Part shown: piece by piece, positions 45,170-54,640 of the stretch | How positions within the stretch are numbered: position 1 is the stretch's first letter | Layout: each line of letters begins with the position of its first letter | Assembly (NCBI RefSeq): GCF_000384375.1 | Contig: NZ_ARVX01000001.1 | Coordinates: 1,054,001-1,118,000 of the forward strand | DNA from: Methylotenera versatilis 79 | GTDB taxonomy: Bacteria; Pseudomonadota; Gammaproteobacteria; Burkholderiales; Methylophilaceae | Length of the DNA stretch: 64,000 nt | Reading direction: 5' to 3' | The notes under the pieces: generated by a model | Told to the model about the DNA's origin: nothing | Database searches by the model: none | The model's input: the letters and a program-made list of their open reading frames with translations, nothing else | Program-made: the position numbers and the translations under genes

Positions 45170-46238
45170 TGGGCTTAACCTTGCTGTTTGGATTAACTTG
45201 GCTGTTAGGACTAACTTGATTATTAGGTGTAGTCAGGTTATTGGTCTGAGCTGGAATGTTCGGTTTAGATGCAGCAGAGCTATTAGTTGCTCTACTCGCT
45301 TTAGCTTTAGTTAAATCTGGTGTTTTAGAAACTGTCGGCGGATTAGTATTGGTTAATGTTTGTTTTGGCATCGCCTCTTTAGTAGACGGCAATTCTAAAA
45401 CCAGTAGTTGCAAGTGGTTACTCACTTCTGCAACGGGCGTGCTAATGATTTTAGCAAAAGGCGATTCGGGATCTTGTAATATTTGCGTCACTTTTGCCAC
45501 CGCTAAACCTGCTGGATAAATGCCATCGATGCCAGAAGTCACCAATGTATCGCCCACTTTAATATCGACATTGGTGGGCAAATAAGGAATATCCAGCGTA
45601 TTGTCGCCTTCGCCAAATGCAATGGCGCGTAGCTGATTGCGTTCGATTTGGACTGGAATAGACAAAGCTTTATCGGTAATTAGTGTGACTTCGCTGCTAA
45701 ACGGAAACACGCGAGTGACTTGACCAAGTACGCCTTTTGAATCAACCACTGCCTGACCAGCTTTGATATTGTGCTGGCTACCACGGTTAATCACCACCAC
45801 GCGGCTAAATGGGTCACGTCCAGTGTGGGAAATCTCGCCCAAGATGGCTTTTGGCTGAATAGGAATGTCGCCATTCAGCAAGCTGCGCAAATGAGCATTT
45901 TCAGCTTCAATAGTATTTAATCGTTGTAATCTGACTTGATGTTCGAAAGCTTGTTGTTTGAGTGAATAATTTTCTTGCACCATTTCATTGTGCGCAGAAA
46001 AGTATTTATTTACGTCGCGTACCCAATTGCTGGGTGCATTGGCAACCATTTCTAAGGGATGCAACGCCGCGATAAACCCTTGACGTAGTTGCGAGAGATA
46101 ATTTAAGCGCGCATCGATGGCCATAAAACTGATAGACAATGCACAAAAAAATACCGTGCGTGAAAACGCGCTGGCGCCGCGGACGAAAAAAGCTGGAGTT
46201 TGTTGAGGATCTAGCTTTTGATGAACACCTTTAAGCAT
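45156..46238 (-). CDS. mreC: Cell shape-determining protein MreC
   Basis: MreC is a periplasmic scaffold that activates PBP2/RodA. The 360-residue protein has one N-terminal membrane helix (about 27-45), a coiled coil (about 80-120), and the beta-barrel MreC core (about 125-280, GEISHTGRDPFSRVVVINRGS, SGIDGIYPAGLAVAKV). The last ~75 residues are an Asn/Pro/Thr/Lys-rich, probably disordered tail ending in three degenerate hexapeptide units of V-x-PNS type. Such tails vary between species. Overlaps mreD. Confidence 0.94.
   Translation of the reverse strand: MLKGVHQKLDPQQTPAFFVRGASAFSRTVFFCALSISFMAIDARLNYLSQLRQGFIAALHPLEMVANAPSNWVRDVNKYFSAHNEMVQENYSLKQQAFEHQVRLQRLNTIEAENAHLRSLLNGDIPIQPKAILGEISHTGRDPFSRVVVINRGSQHNIKAGQAVVDSKGVLGQVTRVFPFSSEVTLITDKALSIPVQIERNQLRAIAFGEGDNTLDIPYLPTNVDIKVGDTLVTSGIDGIYPAGLAVAKVTQILQDPESPFAKIISTPVAEVSNHLQLLVLELPSTKEAMPKQTLTNTNPPTVSKTPDLTKAKASRATNSSAASKPNIPAQTNNLTTPNNQVSPNSQVNPNSKVKPNAPN
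45173..45226 (-). repeat. Three degenerate 18-bp tandem repeats at the mreC 3' end
   Basis: Three 18-bp units (45173-45190, 45191-45208, 45209-45226) encode successive Asn-Pro-x-Ser/Asn-x-Val hexapeptides in the MreC tail, with about 12-13 of 18 bases shared between neighbours. They end next to the overlap with mreD. Confidence 0.65.
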
Positions 46239-46270
46239 GCCAATGCGAGTAATTGATTGATATCGATGAA

Positions 46271-47374
<1,104 letters not shown>

Positions 47375-47387
47375 TTAGAAATCAAGG

Positions 47388-47426
47388 TATAATAGCGTAA
47401 ATTACAGCTAAAATTAAGCTGTAATT
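47388..47426 (+). promoter_or_regulatory. Candidate gatCAB -10 element with adjacent perfect palindrome
   Basis: TATAAT at 47388-47393 is followed, at the place where transcription would start, by a perfect 10-bp inverted repeat AATTACAGCT (47400-47409) / AGCTGTAATT (47417-47426) with a 7-bp spacer. It lies about 95 bp upstream of gatC, between it and the divergent mreB. The repeat could be an operator or a 5' leader hairpin; no -35 of good quality is visible (TTAAGC at 17 bp). Confidence 0.4.
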
Positions 47427-47519
47427 GAAGTTTATTATGGCAGTTTGTTACATACAGACGTCAAAACTTTTAAATTTTATTTAAAATAATTCCCTAAATT
47501 TTCAAATTGAACAGTTGTC

Positions 47520-47834
47520 ATGGCTCTTAATATCACCGATATCAAACGCATTGCACATTTGGCGCGCTTAGAAATTAGCGAACAAGAAGCCAATCAAACA
47601 CTCACAAAACTCACCGGTATTTTAGGCTTAATCGAGCAAATGCAGGCGGTTGATACCACTGGTATCACACCGATGTCGCATTCGCAAGATGTCGTGCAGC
47701 GCTTAAGAGCCGATGTCGTAACAGCCACTAATCAACGCGAAACGTTTCAAGCCAATGCACCGACTTTGGGTAATGGCTCAACTGAAAAAGCAGTGGATAG
47801 CGGCTTGTATTTAGTACCAAAAGTGATTGAATAG
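47520..47834 (+). CDS. gatC: Asp-tRNA(Asn)/Glu-tRNA(Gln) amidotransferase subunit C
   Basis: GatC is the small linking subunit of the GatCAB amidotransferase that makes Gln-tRNA and/or Asn-tRNA from mischarged precursors. The 104-residue protein shows [17 protein letters not shown] at the N-terminus and the conserved C-terminal LYLVPKVIE. It is 8 bp before gatA in a single operon, divergent from mreB. Confidence 0.95.
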   Translation: MALNITDIKRIAHLARLEISEQEANQTLTKLTGILGLIEQMQAVDTTGITPMSHSQDVVQRLRADVVTATNQRETFQANAPTLGNGSTEKAVDSGLYLVPKVIE

Positions 47835-47842
47835 AATAAAAA

Positions 47843-49324
47843 ATGATTAATAGCAGCCCTATAAATTCAAGCTTAAGCCAACTGAGCCAAATGTTGGCTA
47901 AAAAAGAAATTTCCAGCGTGGAATTGACGCAAACGTTCTTAGATCGTATTGCTAAACATAATCCCGCTATTAACGCTTATATTGCGTTAGATTCCGATAA
48001 AACATTGGCACAAGCAAGCGCCGCTGATGTACGTATCGCTAACGGTACAGCTGAGCCATTAACGGGAATTCCATTTGCACAGAAAGATATTTTTTGCGCC
48101 AAAGGCTGGCAGACTACTTGCGGTTCTAAAATGTTGGCGAACTTTATTGCACCTTACGATGCGCATGTGATTACACAATTTGACAACGCAGGCGCTGTTA
48201 ATTTGGGTAAAACCAATATGGATGAATTCGCGATGGGTTCTTCTAACGAAACCAGCTATTTTGGCGGCGTTAAAAACCCGTGGGATTTTGATCGCGTACC
48301 AGGCGGCAGTTCAGGCGGCTCTGCTGCTGCTGTGGCTGCGCGTTTATGTGCGGCGGCGACTGGAACTGATACAGGCGGTTCAATCCGCCAGCCAGCGAGT
48401 TTGTGTGGTTTTACTGGTTTAAAGCCAACCTACGGTTTGGTTTCACGTTACGGCATGATCGCGTTCGCTTCTAGCTTAGACCAAGCAGGGCCAATGGCAA
48501 AAAGCGCGGAAGATTGTGCGTTGATGATGAATGTGATGACAGGTTTTGATGATCGCGATTCCACCAGTTTGAATCGCCCCAAAGAAGATTACACGCGCGG
48601 CTTAAGTAAAATAACAGGTGAGCAACCACTCAAAGGTTTACGCATTGGTTTGCCAAAAGAATATTTTGCCGATGGTTTAGACGCGAATGTAGCGAAAGTC
48701 GTGCAAGAAGCGATTGTTGAATATCGCAAGCTGGGCGCAGAAATGGTAGATATTTCACTGCCAAATAGTCAATTATCGATTCCTGTTTACTATGTACTCG
48801 CGCCGGCCGAAGCCAGTTCTAATCTGTCGCGTTACGATGGTGTGCGTTATGGACATCGTGCAGCGGAATATGATGATTTGATGGACATGTATATGAAAAG
48901 CCGCGCAGAAGGCTTTGGCGCGGAAGTGAAACGCCGCATTTTGATAGGTACTTATGTGTTAAGTGCTGGCTATTACGATGCTTACTATTTAAAAGCGCAG
49001 CAGATTCGCCGTTTAATTGCGCAAGATTTTACCGAAGCATTTAAACAATGTGATGTGATTATGGGGCCAACTGCGCCATCAACCGCGTTTAAAGCGGGCG
49101 AAAAAGCCGACGATCCTGTGGCGATGTATTTGCAAGACGTTTACACCATTGCCACCAATTTGGCAGGTTTGCCAGGCATGAGTATTCCTGCAGGTTTCTC
49201 GAATGGTTTGCCAGTGGGCTTGCAATTAATGGGTAATTATTTTGATGAAGCGCGCATGTTAGATGTAGCGCATGCTTATCAACAAGTGACAGATTGGCAT
49301 CTCGCAATGCCAGAGGGTATTTAA
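47843..49324 (+). CDS. gatA: Glu-tRNA(Gln) amidotransferase subunit A
   Basis: GatA is the amidase subunit that releases ammonia from glutamine. The 493-residue protein has the Ser-cisSer-Lys triad: Lys in [14 protein letters not shown], and the two serines in [19 protein letters not shown] and [15 protein letters not shown]. The C-terminal [22 protein letters not shown] is typical. It lies between gatC and gatB, 1 bp from the latter. Confidence 0.97.
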   Translation: MINSSPINSSLSQLSQMLAKKEISSVELTQTFLDRIAKHNPAINAYIALDSDKTLAQASAADVRIANGTAEPLTGIPFAQKDIFCAKGWQTTCGSKMLANFIAPYDAHVITQFDNAGAVNLGKTNMDEFAMGSSNETSYFGGVKNPWDFDRVPGGSSGGSAAAVAARLCAAATGTDTGGSIRQPASLCGFTGLKPTYGLVSRYGMIAFASSLDQAGPMAKSAEDCALMMNVMTGFDDRDSTSLNRPKEDYTRGLSKITGEQPLKGLRIGLPKEYFADGLDANVAKVVQEAIVEYRKLGAEMVDISLPNSQLSIPVYYVLAPAEASSNLSRYDGVRYGHRAAEYDDLMDMYMKSRAEGFGAEVKRRILIGTYVLSAGYYDAYYLKAQQIRRLIAQDFTEAFKQCDVIMGPTAPSTAFKAGEKADDPVAMYLQDVYTIATNLAGLPGMSIPAGFSNGLPVGLQLMGNYFDEARMLDVAHAYQQVTDWHLAMPEGI

Positions 49325-49325
49325 G

Positions 49326-50810
49326 ATGGAATGGGAAGTCGTCATCGGGCTAGAAACCCACACGCAATTGCGTACCAACACTAAGATTTTCAGTGGCGCA
49401 TCTATTCAATATGGTGCTGCGCCGAATACGCAAGCAGATGAAGTTAGCACAGCTTTGCCAGGCGTATTGCCTGTGTTAAATAAACAAGCGGTGGAATGCG
49501 CGATTAAATTTGGCTTGGCAATTAATGCCGACATTCCAGCACGCTCAGTATTTTCACGCAAAAATTACTTTTATCCAGACTTGCCTAAGGGTTATCAAAT
49601 CAGCCAGTTTGAGTTGCCTGTGGTTGGCAAAGGTGCAGTGACGATTCAAGTACCAGCTAACGGCAAAAACGCCGCTTATGAAAAAGTAATCAACATCACG
49701 CGTGCGCATTTAGAAGAAGATGCGGGCAAATCAGTTCACGGCGCAGTTGAAGGCATGAGTGGCATCGATTTAAACCGTGCAGGCACGCCATTGTTAGAGA
49801 TTGTGACTGAGCCCGATATGCGCAGCGCAGCAGAAGCGGTGGCTTATGCCAAAAAACTGCATGAGCTAGTGCAATGGATTGATATTTGCGACGGCAATAT
49901 GCAAGAAGGCAGTTTTCGCTGCGATGTAAACGTTTCTGTACGTCCAAAAGGTCAGGAAAAATTTGGTACGCGGCGCGAGATTAAAAACCTGAACTCATTC
50001 AAATTTATGACGCAGGCGATTGAGTATGAAACACGCTGGCAAATTGAAACGCTAGAAGACGGCGGCACGATTCAACAAGCAACGGTTTTATTTAACCCTG
50101 ATACGGGTGAAACAAAAGCCATGCGCTCTAAAGAAGAAGCGAACGATTACCGCTATTTTCCTGACCCAGATTTGTTGCCTTTAGAAGTTACCGCCGCTGA
50201 TAAAGCGCGCGTGCAAGCCACGATGCCAGAATTGCCAGAAGCAATGAAAGCAAGATTTGAGGCGGAATATGGGTTAAGTAGTTACGATGCCGCAGCATTG
50301 ACTGCCAGCCGTGAATTGGCGGATTACTTTACCACAACTGTAAATGCTGGTGCAGAAGCAAAGCCAGCCGCCAATTGGGTAATGGGTGCAATAATGGCTA
50401 GACTAAATGCTGAAGAAAAATCAATTACGGATTGCCCTGTATCACCAAACATTTTAGCTGCATTAATTAAGTTGATTGCTAGTGGAAAAATTAGCAACAA
50501 AATTGCCAAAGATACTGTTTTACCTGCATTGTGGACTGTTGTCGTAGGACGCTTTAGTCTAACAAGTCCTGAAGACGGTGTATTGATGATGGTAAATGAA
50601 TTAGGAGTTGTGCAAATTAGCGATTCAAGTGAGGTTGAACTCATTATTGATGAGGTATTAGCGGCTAATCAAGCGATGGTGGAAGAGTTTAAAGCGGGCA
50701 AAGAAAAAGCGTTTAATGCGCTAGTGGGTCAAGCCATGAAAGCCAGTAAAGGTAAGGCAAACCCAGCGCAGGTGAATGAGATTTTAAAGAAAAAACTCAC
50801 AGCTAGTTAA
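49326..50810 (+). CDS. gatB: Asp/Glu-tRNA amidotransferase subunit B
   Basis: GatB binds the mischarged tRNA and activates the acyl group with ATP. The 494-residue protein has [13 protein letters not shown], the metal and ATP site region [28 protein letters not shown] and [12 protein letters not shown], then a helical domain and a YqeY-like C-terminal domain ([21 protein letters not shown]). The stretch encoding about residues 338-440 is more AT-rich than the rest and seems to carry about ten extra residues ([17 protein letters not shown]) where relatives have a shorter turn. The frame is intact. Confidence 0.95.
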   Translation: MEWEVVIGLETHTQLRTNTKIFSGASIQYGAAPNTQADEVSTALPGVLPVLNKQAVECAIKFGLAINADIPARSVFSRKNYFYPDLPKGYQISQFELPVVGKGAVTIQVPANGKNAAYEKVINITRAHLEEDAGKSVHGAVEGMSGIDLNRAGTPLLEIVTEPDMRSAAEAVAYAKKLHELVQWIDICDGNMQEGSFRCDVNVSVRPKGQEKFGTRREIKNLNSFKFMTQAIEYETRWQIETLEDGGTIQQATVLFNPDTGETKAMRSKEEANDYRYFPDPDLLPLEVTAADKARVQATMPELPEAMKARFEAEYGLSSYDAAALTASRELADYFTTTVNAGAEAKPAANWVMGAIMARLNAEEKSITDCPVSPNILAALIKLIASGKISNKIAKDTVLPALWTVVVGRFSLTSPEDGVLMMVNELGVVQISDSSEVELIIDEVLAANQAMVEEFKAGKEKAFNALVGQAMKASKGKANPAQVNEILKKKLTAS

Positions 50811-50833
50811 TTTGAATATCTGTTTAAATATTA

Positions 50834-50868
50834 GGTTAAGTCATTTATTTAAATTGAAATACTTAACC
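50834..50868. repeat. Inverted repeat between convergent gatB and the DUF4124 gene
   Basis: GGTTAAGT (50834-50841) and ACTTAACC (50861-50868) form a perfect 8-bp inverted repeat with a 19-nt spacer, in the 82-bp gap between two convergent genes. It may act as a weak bidirectional terminator. The stem resembles those after purU and bufC. Confidence 0.4.
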
Positions 50869-50892
50869 ATTATTTGATGGCAATTTTTTGAG

Positions 50893-51540
50893 CTATTGAA
50901 CGCTTAAGCTAGCCGCCATCGCAGGTTCATTTGTATTAAAGTTGTTTTGTTTCAGTGCTATAAAGCGATTTTTTTCTTCCGCATAACGTTTACGCGTCGC
51001 GTCCATATTTTGTTTACGTTTCGCAATTTGCTGATTAATGTTATCCATCTCAAGTTGCGATTGTTTCAACTCTTCCACTAACGTAGCTGGTAAAGCTTTG
51101 TTTTTAGCCTTTAAAGTTTGCGCGGTTTTGTTGTTGCTCTCATTGCTACGTAACATATTTTTTTTACGTTGAGCGAGTGATTGCAAAGCCGCGTAATCCG
51201 TTTCTAAATTGCGTTCGCAAGCCAAATCGATTTCATTTGCGTTAGTGTAAGACGCTAATAACACTTTATCAGCGCGTTGCTGCGCTAATTTTTCCTGCTG
51301 TTTTTGCTGGTCTACAACATTTTTTTGGTCGGCTCTTACATTCTGTTTAATCACAATACCGTTATTGCGTATTTCGGTGTTGCTACGGCCAGCTTCTTGA
51401 GACGGCAATTTATCGCTGTAATGCGTCACGCCATCACTATCTTTCCACTTCACAATTTTATTAGTATCGGCAATTGCAGAAATAGACAACAGACTAAAAC
51501 TGGTACTTAACAGTAAAATAAAAGTAATTTTTTTCATCAT
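50893..51540 (-). CDS. DUF4124 domain-containing exported protein
   Basis: This 215-residue protein has a signal peptide (about 24 residues, SLLSISAIA|DTNK) and an N-terminal DUF4124 domain (IVKWKDSDGVTHYSDKLPSQ, about 28-60), a short beta fold common in beta- and gammaproteobacterial envelope proteins. The remainder is a long, Gln/Lys-rich coiled coil (about 70-200). There are no enzymatic motifs. The function of the family is not known; periplasmic location is predicted. Confidence 0.85.
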   Translation of the reverse strand: MMKKITFILLLSTSFSLLSISAIADTNKIVKWKDSDGVTHYSDKLPSQEAGRSNTEIRNNGIVIKQNVRADQKNVVDQQKQQEKLAQQRADKVLLASYTNANEIDLACERNLETDYAALQSLAQRKKNMLRSNESNNKTAQTLKAKNKALPATLVEELKQSQLEMDNINQQIAKRKQNMDATRKRYAEEKNRFIALKQNNFNTNEPAMAASLSVQ

Positions 51541-51581
51541 TTTATTCAGTCGTTTTTAGTGAGTGATATGGTTTCAACTAA

Positions 51582-52277
51582 TTAAGTTACGCCATATTGT
51601 TGGCGATACGATTGAACATTAAGCAAATGCTGTGCCATATCATCTTTGTTTTCAATGTATTGCAATAAATCGGTCAAATTTGCGATAGCGCAAACGGGTA
51701 GTTGATGCAGTTTCTGCACCTCTTGTACCGCCGATATATCACCTAAGCCTTTTTCTTGGCGATCCAACGCAATCGCCACGCCACAAGGGATTGCGCCATT
51801 TTTTGTAATTAAATCAACTGATTCGCGCACTGATGTACCTGCCGAAATCACGTCATCGATGATTAAAACACGACCTTTTAGCGGGCTGCCAACAATGACA
51901 CCGCCCTCGCCGTGATCTTTGGCTTCTTTGCGATTGTAAGCGTAGGGCAGATTGTGACCATTTTTGGCAAAAGCGATCGCGATTGCCGCAGCCAACGTGA
52001 TACCTTTATAAGCTGGGCCGTACAACATATCGAACTGAATGCCCGATTGTTGGATGCTCTGATAGTAAAATTCACCCAGCTTTAATAAGCTTTCGCCATC
52101 GTTAAATAAGCCAGCGTTAAAAAAATAGGGGCTTAAACGGCCGGCTTTGGTTTTAAATTCACCAAATTTTAATACCTGCTTTTGAATAGAAAAAGCGATA
52201 AAATCTTGGCTTAATTGTTTGTTTAAGTTACTTGCATCAGGCTCTAATTGGGCTTTAGTCGTCATTTTAGTCATCAT
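51582..52277 (-). CDS. pyrE: Orotate phosphoribosyltransferase
   Basis: PyrE converts orotate and PRPP to OMP in pyrimidine synthesis. The protein is up to 231 residues with KFGEFKTKAGRLSPYFFNAGLF, AYNRKEAKDHGEGG (catalytic loop) and the PRPP-binding RVLIIDDVISAGTSVRESV. Relatives begin about 18 residues later, so the start may be one of the later Met codons (52274 or 52265) or the N-terminus may be genuinely extended. It is divergent from exonuclease III with only 20 bp between start codons, so the two promoters must overlap coding DNA. Confidence 0.95.
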   Translation of the reverse strand: MMTKMTTKAQLEPDASNLNKQLSQDFIAFSIQKQVLKFGEFKTKAGRLSPYFFNAGLFNDGESLLKLGEFYYQSIQQSGIQFDMLYGPAYKGITLAAAIAIAFAKNGHNLPYAYNRKEAKDHGEGGVIVGSPLKGRVLIIDDVISAGTSVRESVDLITKNGAIPCGVAIALDRQEKGLGDISAVQEVQKLHQLPVCAIANLTDLLQYIENKDDMAQHLLNVQSYRQQYGVT

Positions 52278-52297
52278 TCATTCATCGAAAGTCAATT

Positions 52298-53086
52298 ATG
52301 CGCATTATAACTGCGAATTTAAATGGAATCCGCTCAGCGGCCAACAAGGGTTTTTTTGCTTGGTTGCAAACGCAACAAGCCGATGTGATCTGCCTGCAAG
52401 AAGTAAAAGCGCAAGCGGCGGATATGACCGCAGAAATGCTGGCGCCGGCTGGTTATTATGGCTGTTTTCATTATGCAGAAAAAAAAGGTTATAGCGGTGT
52501 TGGCATTTATTCTAAAAGCAAGCCAGATGCAGTTATTGAAGGTTTAAGTCATTTCAATCCAGCCATGGCAGATATTGACAGAGAAGGCCGCTATATTGAG
52601 GCCAGTTTTGGAAATTTGAGTGTGATTTCTTTATATTTGCCCAGCGGATCAAGCGGCGAAGAACGGCAGACATTTAAATTTGGCGTACTCGCGCGCATTA
52701 TGCCGCATTTAGAAGCGTTAAGAAAAAGCGGTCGCGATGTTGTAGTGTGCGGCGATTGGAACATCGCGCATCAAGAAATTGATTTAAAAAACTACAAAGG
52801 CAATAAAAAGAACTCGGGTTTTTTGCCAGAAGAGCGCGCTTGGTTAACTGATTTATTCGGTCGTGTCGGCTGGGTGGATGTGTACCGCGCGCTGCATCCG
52901 AACACGACTGATGAATGTTATACGTGGTGGAGTAATCGCGGTGCGGCGTATGAAAAAAATGTGGGTTGGCGGTTGGATTATCAAGTCGCTACGCCAGAAT
53001 TCGCGCTAAAAGCCACACAAGTGTCGATTTATAAAACACAAAGATTCAGCGATCATGCGCCATTAATTATTGATTATTCAGCATAA
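52298..53086 (+). CDS. xth: Exodeoxyribonuclease III / AP endonuclease
   Basis: This DNA-repair nuclease cuts at abasic sites and degrades 3' ends. The 262-residue protein has the EEP-fold motifs: ITANLNGIRSAANKGF, CLQEVKAQ (metal-binding Glu), VISLYLPSGS, CGDWNIAHQEIDLKN (Asp/Asn), TWWSNRGAAYEKNVGWRLDY and the catalytic SDHAPLIIDY. The start ATG is directly supported by homology. A palindromic terminator follows. Confidence 0.95.
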   Translation: MRIITANLNGIRSAANKGFFAWLQTQQADVICLQEVKAQAADMTAEMLAPAGYYGCFHYAEKKGYSGVGIYSKSKPDAVIEGLSHFNPAMADIDREGRYIEASFGNLSVISLYLPSGSSGEERQTFKFGVLARIMPHLEALRKSGRDVVVCGDWNIAHQEIDLKNYKGNKKNSGFLPEERAWLTDLFGRVGWVDVYRALHPNTTDECYTWWSNRGAAYEKNVGWRLDYQVATPEFALKATQVSIYKTQRFSDHAPLIIDYSA

Positions 53087-53130
53087 ACACTAGATAAAAA
53101 TTGCCTCAAAAAAAGTGTTAACTTGCATTT

Positions 53131-53157
53131 AAAAACAGCTTTTAAAAGCTGTTTTTT
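53131..53157 (+). terminator. Terminator after exonuclease III
   Basis: AAAAACAGCTTTT (53131-53143) and AAAAGCTGTTTTT (53144-53156) form a perfect 26-bp palindrome ending in six Ts. The innermost bases would open as a loop. It separates the xth transcript from the bufferin operon. Confidence 0.65.
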
Positions 53158-53195
53158 GAAATAAAAAAGCGTCTGAATTGCTTTTTTAAAGTAAT

Positions 53196-53223
53196 TGTAA
53201 GGTTAACAAAGTTATCCCGACTA
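53196..53223 (+). promoter_or_regulatory. Possible ECF-sigma-type promoter of the buf operon
   Basis: TGTAAGG (53196-53202) and CGACTA (53218-53223), 15 bp apart, resemble the TGTAACC/CGTC layout of ECF-sigma promoters. Bufferin operons in other bacteria are often under ECF control. No sigma gene is adjacent. Distance to the bufA start is about 110 bp. Weak evidence. Confidence 0.25.
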
Positions 53224-53335
53224 AATGTTGTGCAGTGCGTGATGAATCTATTTTGTCTCGCTGCACGTATCTAAAGACTTCTACCTTTGCATCTGGCGAT
53301 GGTGGATTTTTCATAACATTTAGGAAGGAATGACC

Positions 53336-53683
53336 ATGTCGATTCAAACATCATCATCAATGAGCAAAGGCGCATTATTAGCAGTTGGTGCAGCAGCGCT
53401 TATCTTGGCTGGCTGTGCAGGCAGTGGCGCAAACACGGCTAGCAGCGGTTCTACAGTTGCCTGTGTGGGCGTAAACTCATGCAAAGGCACTAGCGCATGT
53501 AAAACAGCCGGTAATGACTGTAAAGGCCACAACGCCTGTAAAACGGCAAAAAATGCTTGTAAAGGTCAAGGCTCTTGCAAAACAGCGGCCAATGCTTGTA
53601 AAGGTCAAAATGCTTGTGCTGGCCAAGGTCACTTAGCATTAACTGGCGCAGAATGTACTTCTAAAGGCGGTCACGAAGTATAA
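53336..53683 (+). CDS. bufA: BufA2-type bufferin precursor (Cys-rich RiPP metallophore)
   Basis: This is the precursor of a ribosomal, post-translationally modified peptide; bufferins bind copper in the periplasm after cysteine modification by BufB/BufC. The 115-residue protein has a hydrophobic export signal (residues 10-27) ending in LAGC, a lipobox. The core has Cys at 43, 49, 55, 62, 68, 75, 81, 88 and 94 and one more at 107. Residues 55-93 are three 13-residue repeats (CKTAxNxCKGxxx). The conserved-looking end is CTSKGGHEV. The start is ATG 53336, seven nt after AGGAAGG; an ATG at 53330 is too close to the SD. bufB and bufC follow. The metal is inferred from the family. Confidence 0.82.
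   Translation: MSIQTSSSMSKGALLAVGAAALILAGCAGSGANTASSGSTVACVGVNSCKGTSACKTAGNDCKGHNACKTAKNACKGQGSCKTAANACKGQNACAGQGHLALTGAECTSKGGHEV
53498..53614 (+). repeat. Three tandem 39-bp repeats in bufA
   Basis: The units encode CKTAGNDCKGHNA, CKTAKNACKGQGS and CKTAANACKGQNA. Each has two cysteines, six or seven residues apart, so copy number directly sets the number of modifiable sites in the mature peptide. Confidence 0.8.
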
Positions 53684-53711
53684 ATTTAAATGTGAGCAAG
53701 TGATGTTCACG

Positions 53712-53752
53712 CCATTCTCATGCAATTATCTTTAAAAATTGCATGAGAATGG
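53712..53752 (+). promoter_or_regulatory. Long perfect stem-loop between bufA and bufB
   Basis: CCATTCTCATGCAATT (53712-53727) and AATTGCATGAGAATGG (53737-53752) form a 16-bp perfect stem with a 9-nt loop. The following bases are ATAATTAAAATG, not a T run, so it is not a standard Rho-independent terminator. It lies 29 nt after the bufA stop and 51 nt before bufB. The likely role is partial termination or mRNA 3'-end protection, making more precursor than enzyme. Confidence 0.6.
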
Positions 53753-53803
53753 ATAATTAAAATGTTAACTAAAACAGGATGTTAATCCATACTTAACACA
53801 CAA

Positions 53804-54640
53804 ATGTCTAACAATCTTCCATTTTTAGGTTTTGGCTTAGGTTTACGCACAGAACATTACAACGATATTTTGGCATCCAAACCGAATATCGATTGGTTTG
53901 AGGCGCTGTCAGAAAACTATATGATTCCTGGCGGCAAGCCGTTGCATTATTTAGACCGTATTCGCGAAAATTATCCTGTCGTCATGCATGGTGTATCGCT
54001 TTCTATCGGCTCTACAACCACTATTGATAAAGATTACCTGCGCGATTTGCGTAAGCTTGCGGATCGCGTACAACCCGCTTGGATTTCGGATCATTTATGT
54101 TGGACAGGCGTGCATGGCCAAAATATGCATGATTTATTGCCGTTGCCTTACACTGAAGAAACCGCTAACCATGTGGCGGAGCGCGTTGGTATCGTACAAG
54201 ATTATTTGGGTCGCCAAATTTTGCTGGAAAATGTATCCAGCTACGCCAGTTATGTGGATTCAACGATGGCGGAGTGGGAATTCATTCAGTTAATTGCTGA
54301 AAAAGCCGATTGTTTGCTGTTATTGGATGTGAATAATATTTATGTCAGCAGTTATAACCATCAATTTGACGCCAAAAAATTCATCGATGGCATTCCCCAA
54401 AAACGCGTGCAACAAATCCATTTGGCGGGACATCACAATCATGGCGATTACATTATCGATACGCATGACGCGCCTGTAATTGACCCAGTTTGGGATTTAT
54501 ATGCTTACGCGTTATCGCGTTTTGGTGCGGTATCGACCATGATTGAGCGCGATGACCAAATGCCAGAATTAGATGAGTTGGTGCAAGAATTACAAATTGC
54601 GCGCGATATTGCCGCCAAAGAATTATCGGTGGCGGCATGA
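53804..54640 (+). CDS. bufB: BufB, DUF692 multinuclear iron oxygenase (MNIO)
   Basis: MNIO enzymes oxidise cysteines of RiPP precursors, in bufferins to thiooxazole-type rings, using two or three iron ions in a TIM barrel. The 278-residue protein has the family's metal-binding and active-site segments: GLGLRTEHYNDIL, EALSENYMIPGG, VVMHGVSLSIGS, ISDHLCWTGVHGQNMHDLLP, LLENVSSYASY, LLLDVNNIYVSS, and QIHLAGHHNHGDYIIDTHDAP. It overlaps bufC by 4 bp. The substrate is almost surely the adjacent BufA. Cytoplasmic; no signal peptide. Confidence 0.92.
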   Translation: MSNNLPFLGFGLGLRTEHYNDILASKPNIDWFEALSENYMIPGGKPLHYLDRIRENYPVVMHGVSLSIGSTTTIDKDYLRDLRKLADRVQPAWISDHLCWTGVHGQNMHDLLPLPYTEETANHVAERVGIVQDYLGRQILLENVSSYASYVDSTMAEWEFIQLIAEKADCLLLLDVNNIYVSSYNHQFDAKKFIDGIPQKRVQQIHLAGHHNHGDYIIDTHDAPVIDPVWDLYAYALSRFGAVSTMIERDDQMPELDELVQELQIARDIAAKELSVAA

